From NCBI RefSeq assembly GCF_001601825.1, contig NZ_LUJK01000009.1:19732-83731 (forward strand): a DNA stretch of 64,000 nt, in the 5' to 3' direction. The notes beneath the pieces are model-generated. The model did not search any database, was not told where the DNA came from, and saw nothing but the letters and a program-made list of their open reading frames with translations. The DNA comes from Limnobacter sp. CACIAM 66H1 (lineage in GTDB: Bacteria; Pseudomonadota; Gammaproteobacteria; Burkholderiales; Burkholderiaceae_B). Of this stretch, positions 36,383 through 43,989 are shown one piece after another. Within the stretch, counting starts at the first letter, position 1, and each line of letters starts with the position of its first letter. Both the position numbers and the translations under genes were made by a program.

Positions 36383-37561
36383 TTGTCTTGCAACAGCAAT
36401 TCGAATGCGGCTGACGGTGCGCGGTGGATGTCAGCCTGGGGTGTTACCCATGTCACCGGCACGGCGCCTGTGGAAACAACAGTTCGAAACATTGCCCGTG
36501 TCACGGCCAGTGGCAATGCGGTGCGTATTCGTTTCATCAACCTGAGCGATCAGCCCATGCAAATTGGTGCCGCAAGCATTGGTATGCGTCAAGGCGCCAC
36601 AGGCGCAAACCTGAAGTTGAACAGCAGCAAGGCAGTCACCTTCAACTGCGGCCAAACCAGCGCCACCATTCCGCCCCAAACCGAATCGTTTTACAGCGAT
36701 CCGATTGCGTTCAAAGTGAGCAATCAGGATGATCTTGCGGTTAGCCTGTATGTGAAGGGTGCAGACAACCCGGGCGAGTACGGAGCCACCTGGATTGAAT
36801 CCTACAAATTGCCCAATGGCTCAGGCAATCAAACCCTTGAGGATTCCGGGGCGGGTTACGGTTTGATCGATGACACCCGTTTTTCCACGCCTCCCGGTTT
36901 GCCTATCATGTGCAATGGTTGCGCGGTGTACGCGCTTCGCGACATTGAGGTGCTCACCAGGGACGCAAAAGGAGCCATGGTGTTTTTGGGCAGTTCCAGC
37001 TTCCATGGTTACAACACCAGCCAGAATGGTTTCAAGCGCATCAGCGATTTGCTGTCGGTTCGAATGTTGAATGAGATTACACCGGGACAGCGCAACACCA
37101 TTGTGAACCGGGGCATTGGCGGAGATACCTTGCAGAATGCCAGCGCGACGCGCCTACAACGGGATGTGTTCGACACCGTGGGTGTCAGTTCGGTGGTGGT
37201 CTGGGTCACCAATGATTTGTCCAGCCGAAGTGCCGATGAAATCATCGCCAATTACAAGGATGTCATTGCCCAAGCCCACGCACGCGGCATCAATGTGTTT
37301 TGCCCCACCTGGATTCCCGGTGCCCAATCGTTTCAGGCCAACTTGACCGGTGAACGCGCCAAATTGAATGACTGGATATTGAACAGTGGCGAGTGTGATG
37401 GCGTGGCGGATTACAACGCAGAAGTGGAGGCCCCGGGCGGGCTTACATTCCTGCCACAGTACAACAGTGGCGATTTCATTCACTCCAACGATGCGGGGCA
37501 CGCGCTATGGGCAGCGGCAACACCGTTGGGTGAATGGGTGGGCAAGGCCAAACCGCGTTGA
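36383..37561 (+). CDS. SGNH/GDSL hydrolase, probable truncated N-terminus
   Basis: About 392 residues if the TTG at 36383 is used. SGNH blocks: VFLGSSSFHGY (block I, Ser), NRGIGGDTL (block II), VVWVTND (block III) and GDFIHSNDAGH (block V, Asp and His). A galactose-binding-like beta domain precedes them. Related enzymes are secreted esterases. The start is odd: no ATG, no ribosome binding site and no signal peptide; the frame opens only at 36326 after a stop. The sequence right before the domain (GLSCNSNSNAADG) looks like the region following a lipoprotein Cys, so the true leader may be lost by frameshift or rearrangement. Confidence 0.75.
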   Translation: MSCNSNSNAADGARWMSAWGVTHVTGTAPVETTVRNIARVTASGNAVRIRFINLSDQPMQIGAASIGMRQGATGANLKLNSSKAVTFNCGQTSATIPPQTESFYSDPIAFKVSNQDDLAVSLYVKGADNPGEYGATWIESYKLPNGSGNQTLEDSGAGYGLIDDTRFSTPPGLPIMCNGCAVYALRDIEVLTRDAKGAMVFLGSSSFHGYNTSQNGFKRISDLLSVRMLNEITPGQRNTIVNRGIGGDTLQNASATRLQRDVFDTVGVSSVVVWVTNDLSSRSADEIIANYKDVIAQAHARGINVFCPTWIPGAQSFQANLTGERAKLNDWILNSGECDGVADYNAEVEAPGGLTFLPQYNSGDFIHSNDAGHALWAAATPLGEWVGKAKPR

Positions 37562-37564
37562 AAA

Positions 37565-38299
37565 TCATTCAACCAGATACTGCACCCTGGTGACCACTCG
37601 AATCTTCTTCATCACCGAGTTTTCGCCACCGTAATCGCCCAGTGGCGCTGAAATGGAAAACAATCCCTGGGTGGCTGTTTTCAAGGCACCCACTTTCACG
37701 CCTGAATCGGCTGCAAAAGTTTGTGCAGCCTCCTTGGCATTGTCGGTGGCGGCTTTCAGCATCCGGGGCTTGATGCTGTTCAAGTCAGTGAAGTAAAACT
37801 GAATAAAGCTCGACTCGACCAGAATGCCCTCGTTGAGGAACACATCGCTGTTCAGCGAGGCCTGTTCCACCGCATCCACCTTGGCGGTCTCCAGCACGAA
37901 GCCACCTTGTGCACGCCAACGTTTGCCGGGTTCAACCGGCGCGCCATTTGGGTTTACGTTTTCAAAAATGGTCACCGGTTGGCGGCGAATGTCGCTGGCC
38001 TCAAAGCCCATGCCCAGCACCAGGCTTTCCAGTTTCTCCAGCTGTTTCGTCCAGGTGGCACCCGCGGCTTGTGGTGTGTCTGCGAGCACTGAAAAAGACA
38101 GGTTCCAGCTTGCTTTGTCCGATTTCACAAGTTCTTCGGCCAGGCCTCGCACTTCGATGAACTGGTCGTACTTTCTAAAATCCTTCACCGCAGAGGCCAT
38201 TAAAAAACCGGCCACCATCACTCCCGCAGCCAATACCACAGAGCCCAGAAGGCCCATGCCACCTTGTTGTTTGTGTGAATACAGCGCGCGTTTCGACAT
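37565..38299 (-). CDS. SIMPL domain (DUF541) protein
   Basis: 244 residues with an N-terminal membrane anchor (GLLGSVVLAAGVMVAGFLMAS) and a SIMPL domain: FIEVRGLAEELVKSDKASWNLSF and DLNSIKPRMLKAATDNAKEAAQTFA. Length and pattern fit the family. SIMPL proteins are periplasmic or membrane bound with a poorly defined role, in some cases oxidative-stress related. CAGGAGA precedes the ATG. The stop is 3 bp from that of the convergent SGNH hydrolase. Confidence 0.9.
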   Translation of the reverse strand: MSKRALYSHKQQGGMGLLGSVVLAAGVMVAGFLMASAVKDFRKYDQFIEVRGLAEELVKSDKASWNLSFSVLADTPQAAGATWTKQLEKLESLVLGMGFEASDIRRQPVTIFENVNPNGAPVEPGKRWRAQGGFVLETAKVDAVEQASLNSDVFLNEGILVESSFIQFYFTDLNSIKPRMLKAATDNAKEAAQTFAADSGVKVGALKTATQGLFSISAPLGDYGGENSVMKKIRVVTRVQYLVE

Positions 38300-38341
38300 G
38301 GGATTCTCCTGAGTATCGGGCTTGACTGATGTTGTACAGCT

Positions 38342-39679
38342 TTAGCGTGAAGAACGTTTTACTTTAAATGCCGTTGTCCATTCATTGAACAAATATTTGA
38401 AGAACGCGCCGATGATGCTCATGGACGGTTTGGCCTCAAGACCATCTGCCAATCGGAAGATCTGTTGGTAATACCAGGCCTGCGCGCCCAGCACATTAAT
38501 CAACTTCAAGGGAAGCACCGGGCTGGCTGGTGAAAAAATTCCCTTGTCGGCCAACTTCAGCATGTTTTCAAAACTTGCGGCACGATCAATTTTTCCGTTC
38601 ATCAATTGCTTGGGTGTGTCCGGGTGTGTGCACAGCGGGCGACCCAGTCCAATCACATCGCACACGCCATCGCTCAATGCTTCTTCCATGGCTTCGCGGC
38701 TGCGAAAACCACCGGTTACCATCAAGGGCATGGTGGCCACTTCTCGAATGGCTCTTGCGTAGTTCAGAAAGTAAGCTTCGCGTTTTTTGGTGCTTTCCCG
38801 CTGGGCGGGTTGTTCGTCTTTCACAGAATCAGCCGCACCGGTGTGGCCCAGCAAACGCGGCTGCTCGTAGGTGCCCCCTGAAATTTCCAGCAGATCGATT
38901 TTCTCGTCATTCAGCCATTTCACCACCTGCAAACATTCCTCATTGGAAAAACCGCCTTTGCGGAAGTCATCCGAATTCAGCTTGACTGCAACGGGAAACG
39001 CAGGCCCCACCGCTTTGCGAACGGCACGCACAGCCTCCAACAAAAAGCGGGCACGGTTTTCCAGGCTACCGCCCCATTGGTCAGTGCGCTGGTTCGTCAC
39101 TGGCGACAGGAAAGACGACAGCAAATAACCATGTGCCCCGTGTACCTGTACGCCCGTAAAACCGGCTTCTTTGGCGATGCGGGCCACGCGTGCAAAGCGT
39201 TGAATCAGGTCCAGGATTTCATCCTCGCGCAAAGCCCGGGGTGGAGCGTAGTTGCCCAGCAGTTCCAGCTGAACAGCAGAAGGGCCGACGGGTTGGGAGG
39301 TGACGTAGCGGGGCGACTGTCGCCCGGCATGTGAAATTTGCATCCACAGGTGGTTGCCATTGCTGGTACCTGCTTTGGCCCAGGCGCGCAGGGCGTCCAT
39401 GCCCTCGGGTTCGCCGTGTTCGGGGGCCGGGTCGATGGATACATTGCCAGGTCGCTCCAGAATGTTTCGGTCAATCAACACATTGCCCGTGATCAAAATG
39501 CCCGCACCACCCTCGGCCCAGCGCTTGTACAGCGTGGCGTGGCGGTGTGTGGCTTGCAGCTTCGAATTGGCCACACCTTCTGTCATGGCCGCTTTGCAAA
39601 GCCGGTTGGGAACGACCACGCCACAAGGCAGTGTGAAGGGTTGTTTTAATTCGGGTTGCTTCAGTTCAATCGAATTCAT
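38342..39679 (-). CDS. NADH:flavin oxidoreductase, old yellow enzyme family
   Basis: 445 residues with a TIM-barrel of the OYE family: LPCGVVVPNRLCKAAMTEG at the start, WMQISHAGRQSPRYV, GVQVHGAHGYLLSSFLSP, NQRTDQWGGSLENRARFL and the phosphate-binding MVTGGFRSREAMEEAL. It lacks the Fe-S and NADPH domains of FadH, so it is a single-domain ene-reductase acting on alpha,beta-unsaturated carbonyls. It is the last gene of an operon after a membrane protein and a TetR regulator. Confidence 0.93.
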   Translation of the reverse strand: MNSIELKQPELKQPFTLPCGVVVPNRLCKAAMTEGVANSKLQATHRHATLYKRWAEGGAGILITGNVLIDRNILERPGNVSIDPAPEHGEPEGMDALRAWAKAGTSNGNHLWMQISHAGRQSPRYVTSQPVGPSAVQLELLGNYAPPRALREDEILDLIQRFARVARIAKEAGFTGVQVHGAHGYLLSSFLSPVTNQRTDQWGGSLENRARFLLEAVRAVRKAVGPAFPVAVKLNSDDFRKGGFSNEECLQVVKWLNDEKIDLLEISGGTYEQPRLLGHTGAADSVKDEQPAQRESTKKREAYFLNYARAIREVATMPLMVTGGFRSREAMEEALSDGVCDVIGLGRPLCTHPDTPKQLMNGKIDRAASFENMLKLADKGIFSPASPVLPLKLINVLGAQAWYYQQIFRLADGLEAKPSMSIIGAFFKYLFNEWTTAFKVKRSSR

Positions 39680-39682
39680 GGT

Positions 39683-40339
39683 TTAACCAATCCAGAGCAG
39701 TGAAAGTGACAGCGCACCCGCATAAAAAACAGCCAGGGCCAGTGCACCAGTAATTTGTTGAAAAGTGGATTTGTTGCCCAGCACGTTCCACAGCCACAGT
39801 GCCCCCATGGCCAGCAACATTTCCGGAATCAGGGGGTAAAGCGCAAAGCCCTGCACCTGGAGCACCTCTTGTGCATGCCACAGGTTCATGGGGCGTGCAG
39901 CCCATTCCCAAATCAGGAACCCACCCAGCGAGAGTGCTGCCACCACCGGGTAGGGTTTTGAGGTAGCCAGTGCCAGCCAGCACACTTGCCACAACAACAT
40001 GATCCACAAACCCATGAAATACACGGGCACCGCACCACCCAAGCGCACAATCCCGTGATCGGGAAAGGTCAATGTACCCATGCGTTCCACCAGCATCCAG
40101 TCGGCACAGGGCAGGGCAATCGAAAGTGGCAGCAGGAACTTCCACAAGCGGACCCATTCGCCGTGTCCCCTCAACACGCCAGCCAATGGAAGCGCAATGT
40201 TGTAGGCCACCGCAAACACCAGCAACGCAACGCCCAGGGTGTTGCCAGTGGTGTTCAAAGCAACCGGAATGGCAACTGCAAAAAATGCGGCATGAAACAC
40301 CAAGGCATCACGCACGCCTTTTGAATCGACACGGTTCAT
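39683..40339 (-). CDS. Integral membrane protein of unknown function
   Basis: 218 residues with about seven hydrophobic segments and few charged loops; no signature that I recognise. Conserved-looking features are DWMLVER in the middle and IWEWAARPMNLWHAQE. It overlaps the TetR start-side gene end by 4 bp (ATGA) and precedes the OYE gene by 3 bp, so it is co-translated in a three-gene unit. A transporter, lipid or terpenoid-modifying membrane enzyme would fit the context, but nothing in the sequence proves it. Confidence 0.7.
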   Translation of the reverse strand: MNRVDSKGVRDALVFHAAFFAVAIPVALNTTGNTLGVALLVFAVAYNIALPLAGVLRGHGEWVRLWKFLLPLSIALPCADWMLVERMGTLTFPDHGIVRLGGAVPVYFMGLWIMLLWQVCWLALATSKPYPVVAALSLGGFLIWEWAARPMNLWHAQEVLQVQGFALYPLIPEMLLAMGALWLWNVLGNKSTFQQITGALALAVFYAGALSLSLLWIG

Positions 40340-40968
40340 CGCGCGGCTCCCCGTATCAAGGCATTCAGAATGTTGATGATCTCTTCGCTAAGCTCGGGAA
40401 TGTCGGGCGGGTTCTCCAGCATCAGCCATTCGGCCAGCAACTCATTGATGCCGCCCACCAAGGCGACGCTCACCAAATGGTAGTTGCGTTTGGGCAGCTC
40501 GCCTTTGCTCACCAAATTGTTCAGATAAGCTTCAATCAAACCGGCCATGTCATGAATGGCCTCGCGGCGGCGAGCCTCCATCTGCGGGCTCACACCCACC
40601 ACCTCAAGAACGCCCACTCGGGCATGTCGGCTGTCTTCCAGGTAGTGATGCACCATGGCGCTCACTGCCAGTGGTATTTGTTCCGACAAATTCAGCTTGG
40701 GCGCGGACATGGCTTTCAACACGCCTGCACGAAGATCTGCGATGATATTGTCGTATAGCGCGCGAAGTATCGCCTCGCGGCTGTCAAACAACTGGTAGAA
40801 GTGGCGCGCTGTTACTTTGGCTTCGCTGCACAAGGCTTCAATTGTGGTGCGCGCGTAACCTTGCCGCGCAAACAGTTCAAGCGCTGCGGCCAGCAAACGT
40901 GCCTTTCGCTCCTCGGCGCGCTGTTCGGCGGCCACGCCTCCATAAGCCCTTGTGGGTGTTTTGCTCAT
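40336..40968 (-). CDS. TetR-family regulator of the OYE operon
   Basis: 210 residues. HTH: RKARLLAAALELFARQGYARTT, then IEALCSEAKVTARHFYQLFDSREAIL. The ligand domain includes SEQIPLAVSAMVHHYLEDSRHARVGVLEVVGVSP. It heads the minus-strand operon (regulator, membrane protein, OYE), and a perfect palindrome sits between it and the divergent MBL-fold gene. Confidence 0.9.
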   Translation of the reverse strand: MSKTPTRAYGGVAAEQRAEERKARLLAAALELFARQGYARTTIEALCSEAKVTARHFYQLFDSREAILRALYDNIIADLRAGVLKAMSAPKLNLSEQIPLAVSAMVHHYLEDSRHARVGVLEVVGVSPQMEARRREAIHDMAGLIEAYLNNLVSKGELPKRNYHLVSVALVGGINELLAEWLMLENPPDIPELSEEIINILNALIRGAAR

Positions 40969-40983
40969 TCAATGTTCACTTTT

Positions 40984-40999
40984 GACAAGATTTCTTGTC
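40984..40999. promoter_or_regulatory. Palindromic operator GACAAGATTTCTTGTC
   Basis: Perfect 7-bp arms (GACAAGA/TCTTGTC) around TT, located 15 bp before the TetR start and 56 bp before the divergent MBL-fold gene. It is placed to repress both, the standard TetR arrangement. Confidence 0.65.
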
Positions 41000-41054
41000 C
41001 AAATTATAGTGAGCTTGTTTCAGAAAGCGCAACCAAAGATTAGGGGCAGGGATC

Positions 41055-42110
41055 ATGTTCACTCGCATCAGTCACTTCGACGGCACCCGCGATGCTTTGC
41101 GGCCCATGCAACGCGTGGACAATGTGCGCGAGGCCGCCAAGGATTTTCGTCGCGACATGCTGGCCAAACCCCAGGTGCTGTTCTACAAAACCTTCGAGTT
41201 GGTGCGCGTGCCATATCCCAGCAAATTTGCTTATCTGAATGCATTCGGTCTGCCCACACCCTTTGTGCACCTGTGCAACCGCTTGTTTGTCATTCAGTTT
41301 TCCAGCAGTGAGGGTGTCAAAACACTGTTGGTCAGCCCATCCGATTGGGAACACCAGCGTGCCACCCCATTTTTCGCGCACCTGGATGCCAAAGCCGGCC
41401 CCCTGGTGGGCGTGATGGAAGCGATGGTGCTGAAGAAAACCTCCACCGTGCTGAAGTGCCTGGCCAGCATCGGGCTGCGGCCTGAAGATGTGGATTACAT
41501 CACCTACGATCACCTTCACACGCAAAATGTGAGCCGCTGGCTTGGAGCCAATGGGCAAACGCCGATATTCCCGAACGCAAAGCTGTTGGTGATGCGGGAG
41601 GAATGGGAAAGTGCGCAGGCTTTAATTCCCTGGCAGAACCAGTGGTATTGCCCCCAAGGCACGCAAGGCATTGCGCCTGAACGAATTGAATTGCTGGATG
41701 ACAGTGTCTGGCTGGGTGACGGTGCGGTCGCTCTGGTACGCACCAAAGGTCACACTGAAGGGAATCACTCGATTGTGGCCCACACCGGGCAGGGTTTGTT
41801 GGTGACCAGTGAAAACGGGGTCAGCCTCGACGCCTATGAGCCCAGGCATTCCAGAATCAGCGGGCTTGCCGACTTTGCCAAAAGGACTGGCGCAGAAGTG
41901 ATCATCAATGGCAACACGCAGGAATACGTGGTGGACCAATACATTTCCATGGTGCAGGAAAAAAGCATTGCCGGACCAAGCCCGGTGGATGATCGTTTTC
42001 CGAATGTGGTGCCGTCTTCCGAGGCACAGCCTTACTGGCTGTTCCCCGGCACTGCTCCCACCGCACGGTCGGGCAGTTTTGAGTTTGGACGGTTTGTGGT
42101 GCCTGCCTAA
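41055..42110 (+). CDS. MBL-fold hydrolase-like protein with altered zinc motif
   Basis: 351 residues. The fold is suggested by the order of motifs: YDHLHTQN (H153, H155), REEWES region, LVRTKGHTEGNHS (H233) and the later NGNTQEY. In canonical metallo-beta-lactamase-fold hydrolases the first motif is HxHxDH; here the last two are Q157 and N158, so the second metal site is probably lost or changed. Substrate unknown. Divergently transcribed from a TetR regulator across a palindrome, so probably induced together with the OYE operon. AGGGGCAGGG precedes the ATG. Its stop abuts the stop of ppnP. Confidence 0.8.
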   Translation: MFTRISHFDGTRDALRPMQRVDNVREAAKDFRRDMLAKPQVLFYKTFELVRVPYPSKFAYLNAFGLPTPFVHLCNRLFVIQFSSSEGVKTLLVSPSDWEHQRATPFFAHLDAKAGPLVGVMEAMVLKKTSTVLKCLASIGLRPEDVDYITYDHLHTQNVSRWLGANGQTPIFPNAKLLVMREEWESAQALIPWQNQWYCPQGTQGIAPERIELLDDSVWLGDGAVALVRTKGHTEGNHSIVAHTGQGLLVTSENGVSLDAYEPRHSRISGLADFAKRTGAEVIINGNTQEYVVDQYISMVQEKSIAGPSPVDDRFPNVVPSSEAQPYWLFPGTAPTARSGSFEFGRFVVPA

Positions 42111-42422
42111 TTACTTGATGTAGCTGCAGCAGTAATCCACGGGTGTTTTCACTTTCAACTGGAATTTGGCGTTGGCCGGTACTTCGAATGACTGGCCACC
42201 CGTAATGGCTTTCCAGCTTTCACCGGGCAAACACACATCCATATCACCCGCCAGAATTTCCATGATTTCTTTTTCTGCGGTACCAAATTCATAGTCGCCT
42301 GGCAGCATCACACCCAATGTTTTTTTCGTGCCATCGGCAAATAACACTGTGCGGCTGGTGACCTTGCCGTCGAAATAAATATTGGCGGCTTTTACCACGG
42401 TGACATTCTCGAATTGAGCCAT
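42111..42422 (-). CDS. ppnP: Pyrimidine/purine nucleoside phosphorylase
   Basis: 103 residues, the usual size for PpnP (DUF1255), a small cupin-fold enzyme that phosphorolyses several nucleosides. Matching elements are [26 protein letters not shown] and [21 protein letters not shown] use the ATG at 42422, which has AAGGGGAAA in front; a GTG-side extension of seven residues is unlikely. Confidence 0.93.
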   Translation of the reverse strand: MAQFENVTVVKAANIYFDGKVTSRTVLFADGTKKTLGVMLPGDYEFGTAEKEIMEILAGDMDVCLPGESWKAITGGQSFEVPANAKFQLKVKTPVDYCCSYIK

Positions 42423-42638
42423 TTGATTTCCCCTTGAATGCAAAAATTTTGGATGCTGAATGATGCCTTAATTTCATTCGATTGCGGCGTTCTGCACCGT
42501 GTATTTGCCATCTCGAATCCCCCCAATTTTGATCCCCCTAAATGGGTTCTTTCGTGGTTTTAAAACAATTTTTACAAAAAACCCCTACATCTTGTCAGTA
42601 AAAACCTTACATATTCGGTATATTCGCTACCTAGTAAT

Positions 42639-42660
42639 GGTTAACCAAAATTAGTTAACC
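42639..42660. promoter_or_regulatory. GGTTAAC-N8-GTTAACC inverted repeat before the tandem surface proteins
   Basis: A perfect inverted repeat with 7-bp arms and an 8-bp spacer, 33-55 bp before the first gene. It is followed by AAGGAA. It looks like a regulator site for this gene pair; which regulator is unknown. Confidence 0.5.
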
Positions 42661-42693
42661 CCCACTCAATCGGAACATCAGCAAGGAATTCAC

Positions 42694-43974
42694 ATGTCGA
42701 ACGAAATGGCCTCGGTGGGCATTTTGAAAACGCAGGCTGTGGGCGTGACCGTGCAGCGAATGGGTCAAACCCTGACCCTGGAACCCGGTGACCCGGTATT
42801 TTGGGACGACACCATTGTGAACAACAGCCGCCAAATGGTGCAGGTGGAAATGCCCGCCTTGCATCCAGGTCACGGCGATGCCTTGCTTGAACTCGCACCG
42901 AATGCATCTGCCAGGCTGGATGCGCTGGAGTCCGATGTACCAGACTCGCCCGCCCGCACTGAAGTGACCGCGCTGAGCGAGGGTGTTGAGCTTTACGAAG
43001 TCAGTGATGCAGTCAATACCGCTGTGTTGGCGCCCCAAGACGGCGAATTCTCCGGACTGGTGGGCGCAGGCTTGCTGGCTGGCGGAGCATCGGCGGGTAC
43101 CGCCGCCGGGGTGATTGGCGCTGGCGTGCTGGGTGCAGCGGTGCTGGACGGTGACGACGATGACGTGGTGGACGCTGGCAACCCCGTGACACCCACCGAC
43201 CCAACCGATCCGACTGATCCGACTGATCCGACTGATCCGACTGATCCGACTGATCCGACTGATCCGACTGATCCGACTGATCCAACCGATCCGACTGATC
43301 CGCCAGTGAGTGCCACTGAGTTGACCGGGCTTGCCGGTTTGCTCGCCGATGTCGCCGACACGCTGGACAATAGCCTCGGAGACATTCCCGGTCTGGGAAT
43401 TCTCATTGATGGTTTGACCGATTTACTGGGCAGTGGTCAGGGTGATTTGATCCCTTTACCCGGCGGTTTGGCCGACGGTTTGGCTTTTCTTGGCGACGCC
43501 ATCAAGGATGGTTTGGCCGACATTCCTGTGCTGGGCAACTTGGGCGGTTTGCTCGGTGGCGTGGTGGGTGGTACCACCACTACAGTGCTGACTGGTGATA
43601 CTGGTGATACTGGTGTCGATGCGGTGTCGGGCCTGTTGAGTGATCTCACAGCCAGCTTGGGTGAGGCTTCGGATACCTTGCCAGGCCTTGAGCAGTTTTC
43701 AGGTTCGCTGGAAAGCATGGACACTTTGCCGGGCATGAACAGCACGGATTTGTCATTGGCCTCCACTGTAATTCCCGCCGATTTGTTCAACAGCATTGTG
43801 TCGCAAATCACGCAAATTGATCTTTCGCTGTTTGGCATGAACAGCCAGTTTGATGCTGCCTCAGCCGCGATTTCTCCAACGGACTTCACCGATTTCTCGC
43901 AGTCCTCCTCTCCCATTAACTCCTCCGCAGCATTTGCAGAATCCATCGTGGTTCAAAACGCTGACTTTGCTTGA
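42694..43974 (+). CDS. Surface-type protein with LapA/BapA-like N-terminal module and DPT repeats
   Basis: 426 residues. The first ~80 (ASVGILKTQAVGVTVQR, then LTLEPGDPVFWDDTIVNNS) resemble the N-terminal retention module of LapA/BapA-type adhesins. Then comes a Gly/Ala hydrophobic zipper (LVGAGLLAGGASAGTAAG), an acidic DGDDDDVV, an 11-unit Asp-Pro-Thr linker, and a hydrophobic low-complexity body with IPGLGILIDGLTDLLG and IPVLGNLGGLLGG. The end is Ser/Ala/Asp rich. No RTX repeats or type I secretion signal recognised. It is followed within 15 bp by a paralogue, so an operon. A matrix or surface role is inferred. Confidence 0.7.
   Translation: MSNEMASVGILKTQAVGVTVQRMGQTLTLEPGDPVFWDDTIVNNSRQMVQVEMPALHPGHGDALLELAPNASARLDALESDVPDSPARTEVTALSEGVELYEVSDAVNTAVLAPQDGEFSGLVGAGLLAGGASAGTAAGVIGAGVLGAAVLDGDDDDVVDAGNPVTPTDPTDPTDPTDPTDPTDPTDPTDPTDPTDPTDPTDPPVSATELTGLAGLLADVADTLDNSLGDIPGLGILIDGLTDLLGSGQGDLIPLPGGLADGLAFLGDAIKDGLADIPVLGNLGGLLGGVVGGTTTTVLTGDTGDTGVDAVSGLLSDLTASLGEASDTLPGLEQFSGSLESMDTLPGMNSTDLSLASTVIPADLFNSIVSQITQIDLSLFGMNSQFDAASAAISPTDFTDFSQSSSPINSSAAFAESIVVQNADFA
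43198..43296 (+). repeat. Tandem 9-bp repeat coding for (DPT)11
   Basis: Eleven nonamers, eight of them exact copies of GATCCGACT in succession (43207-43278), the others GACCCAACC, GATCCAACC and a final exact copy. They encode the Pro-rich linker of the surface-type protein. Exact DNA identity means the copy number can change easily by slippage while keeping frame. Confidence 0.97.
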
Positions 43975-43989
43975 TTCAAGGAAAACACC

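Noticed and set aside
43198..43296. CRISPR-like array
   Set aside because: Units are 9 bp with no spacers and are in frame in a coding region, so they are a protein repeat.
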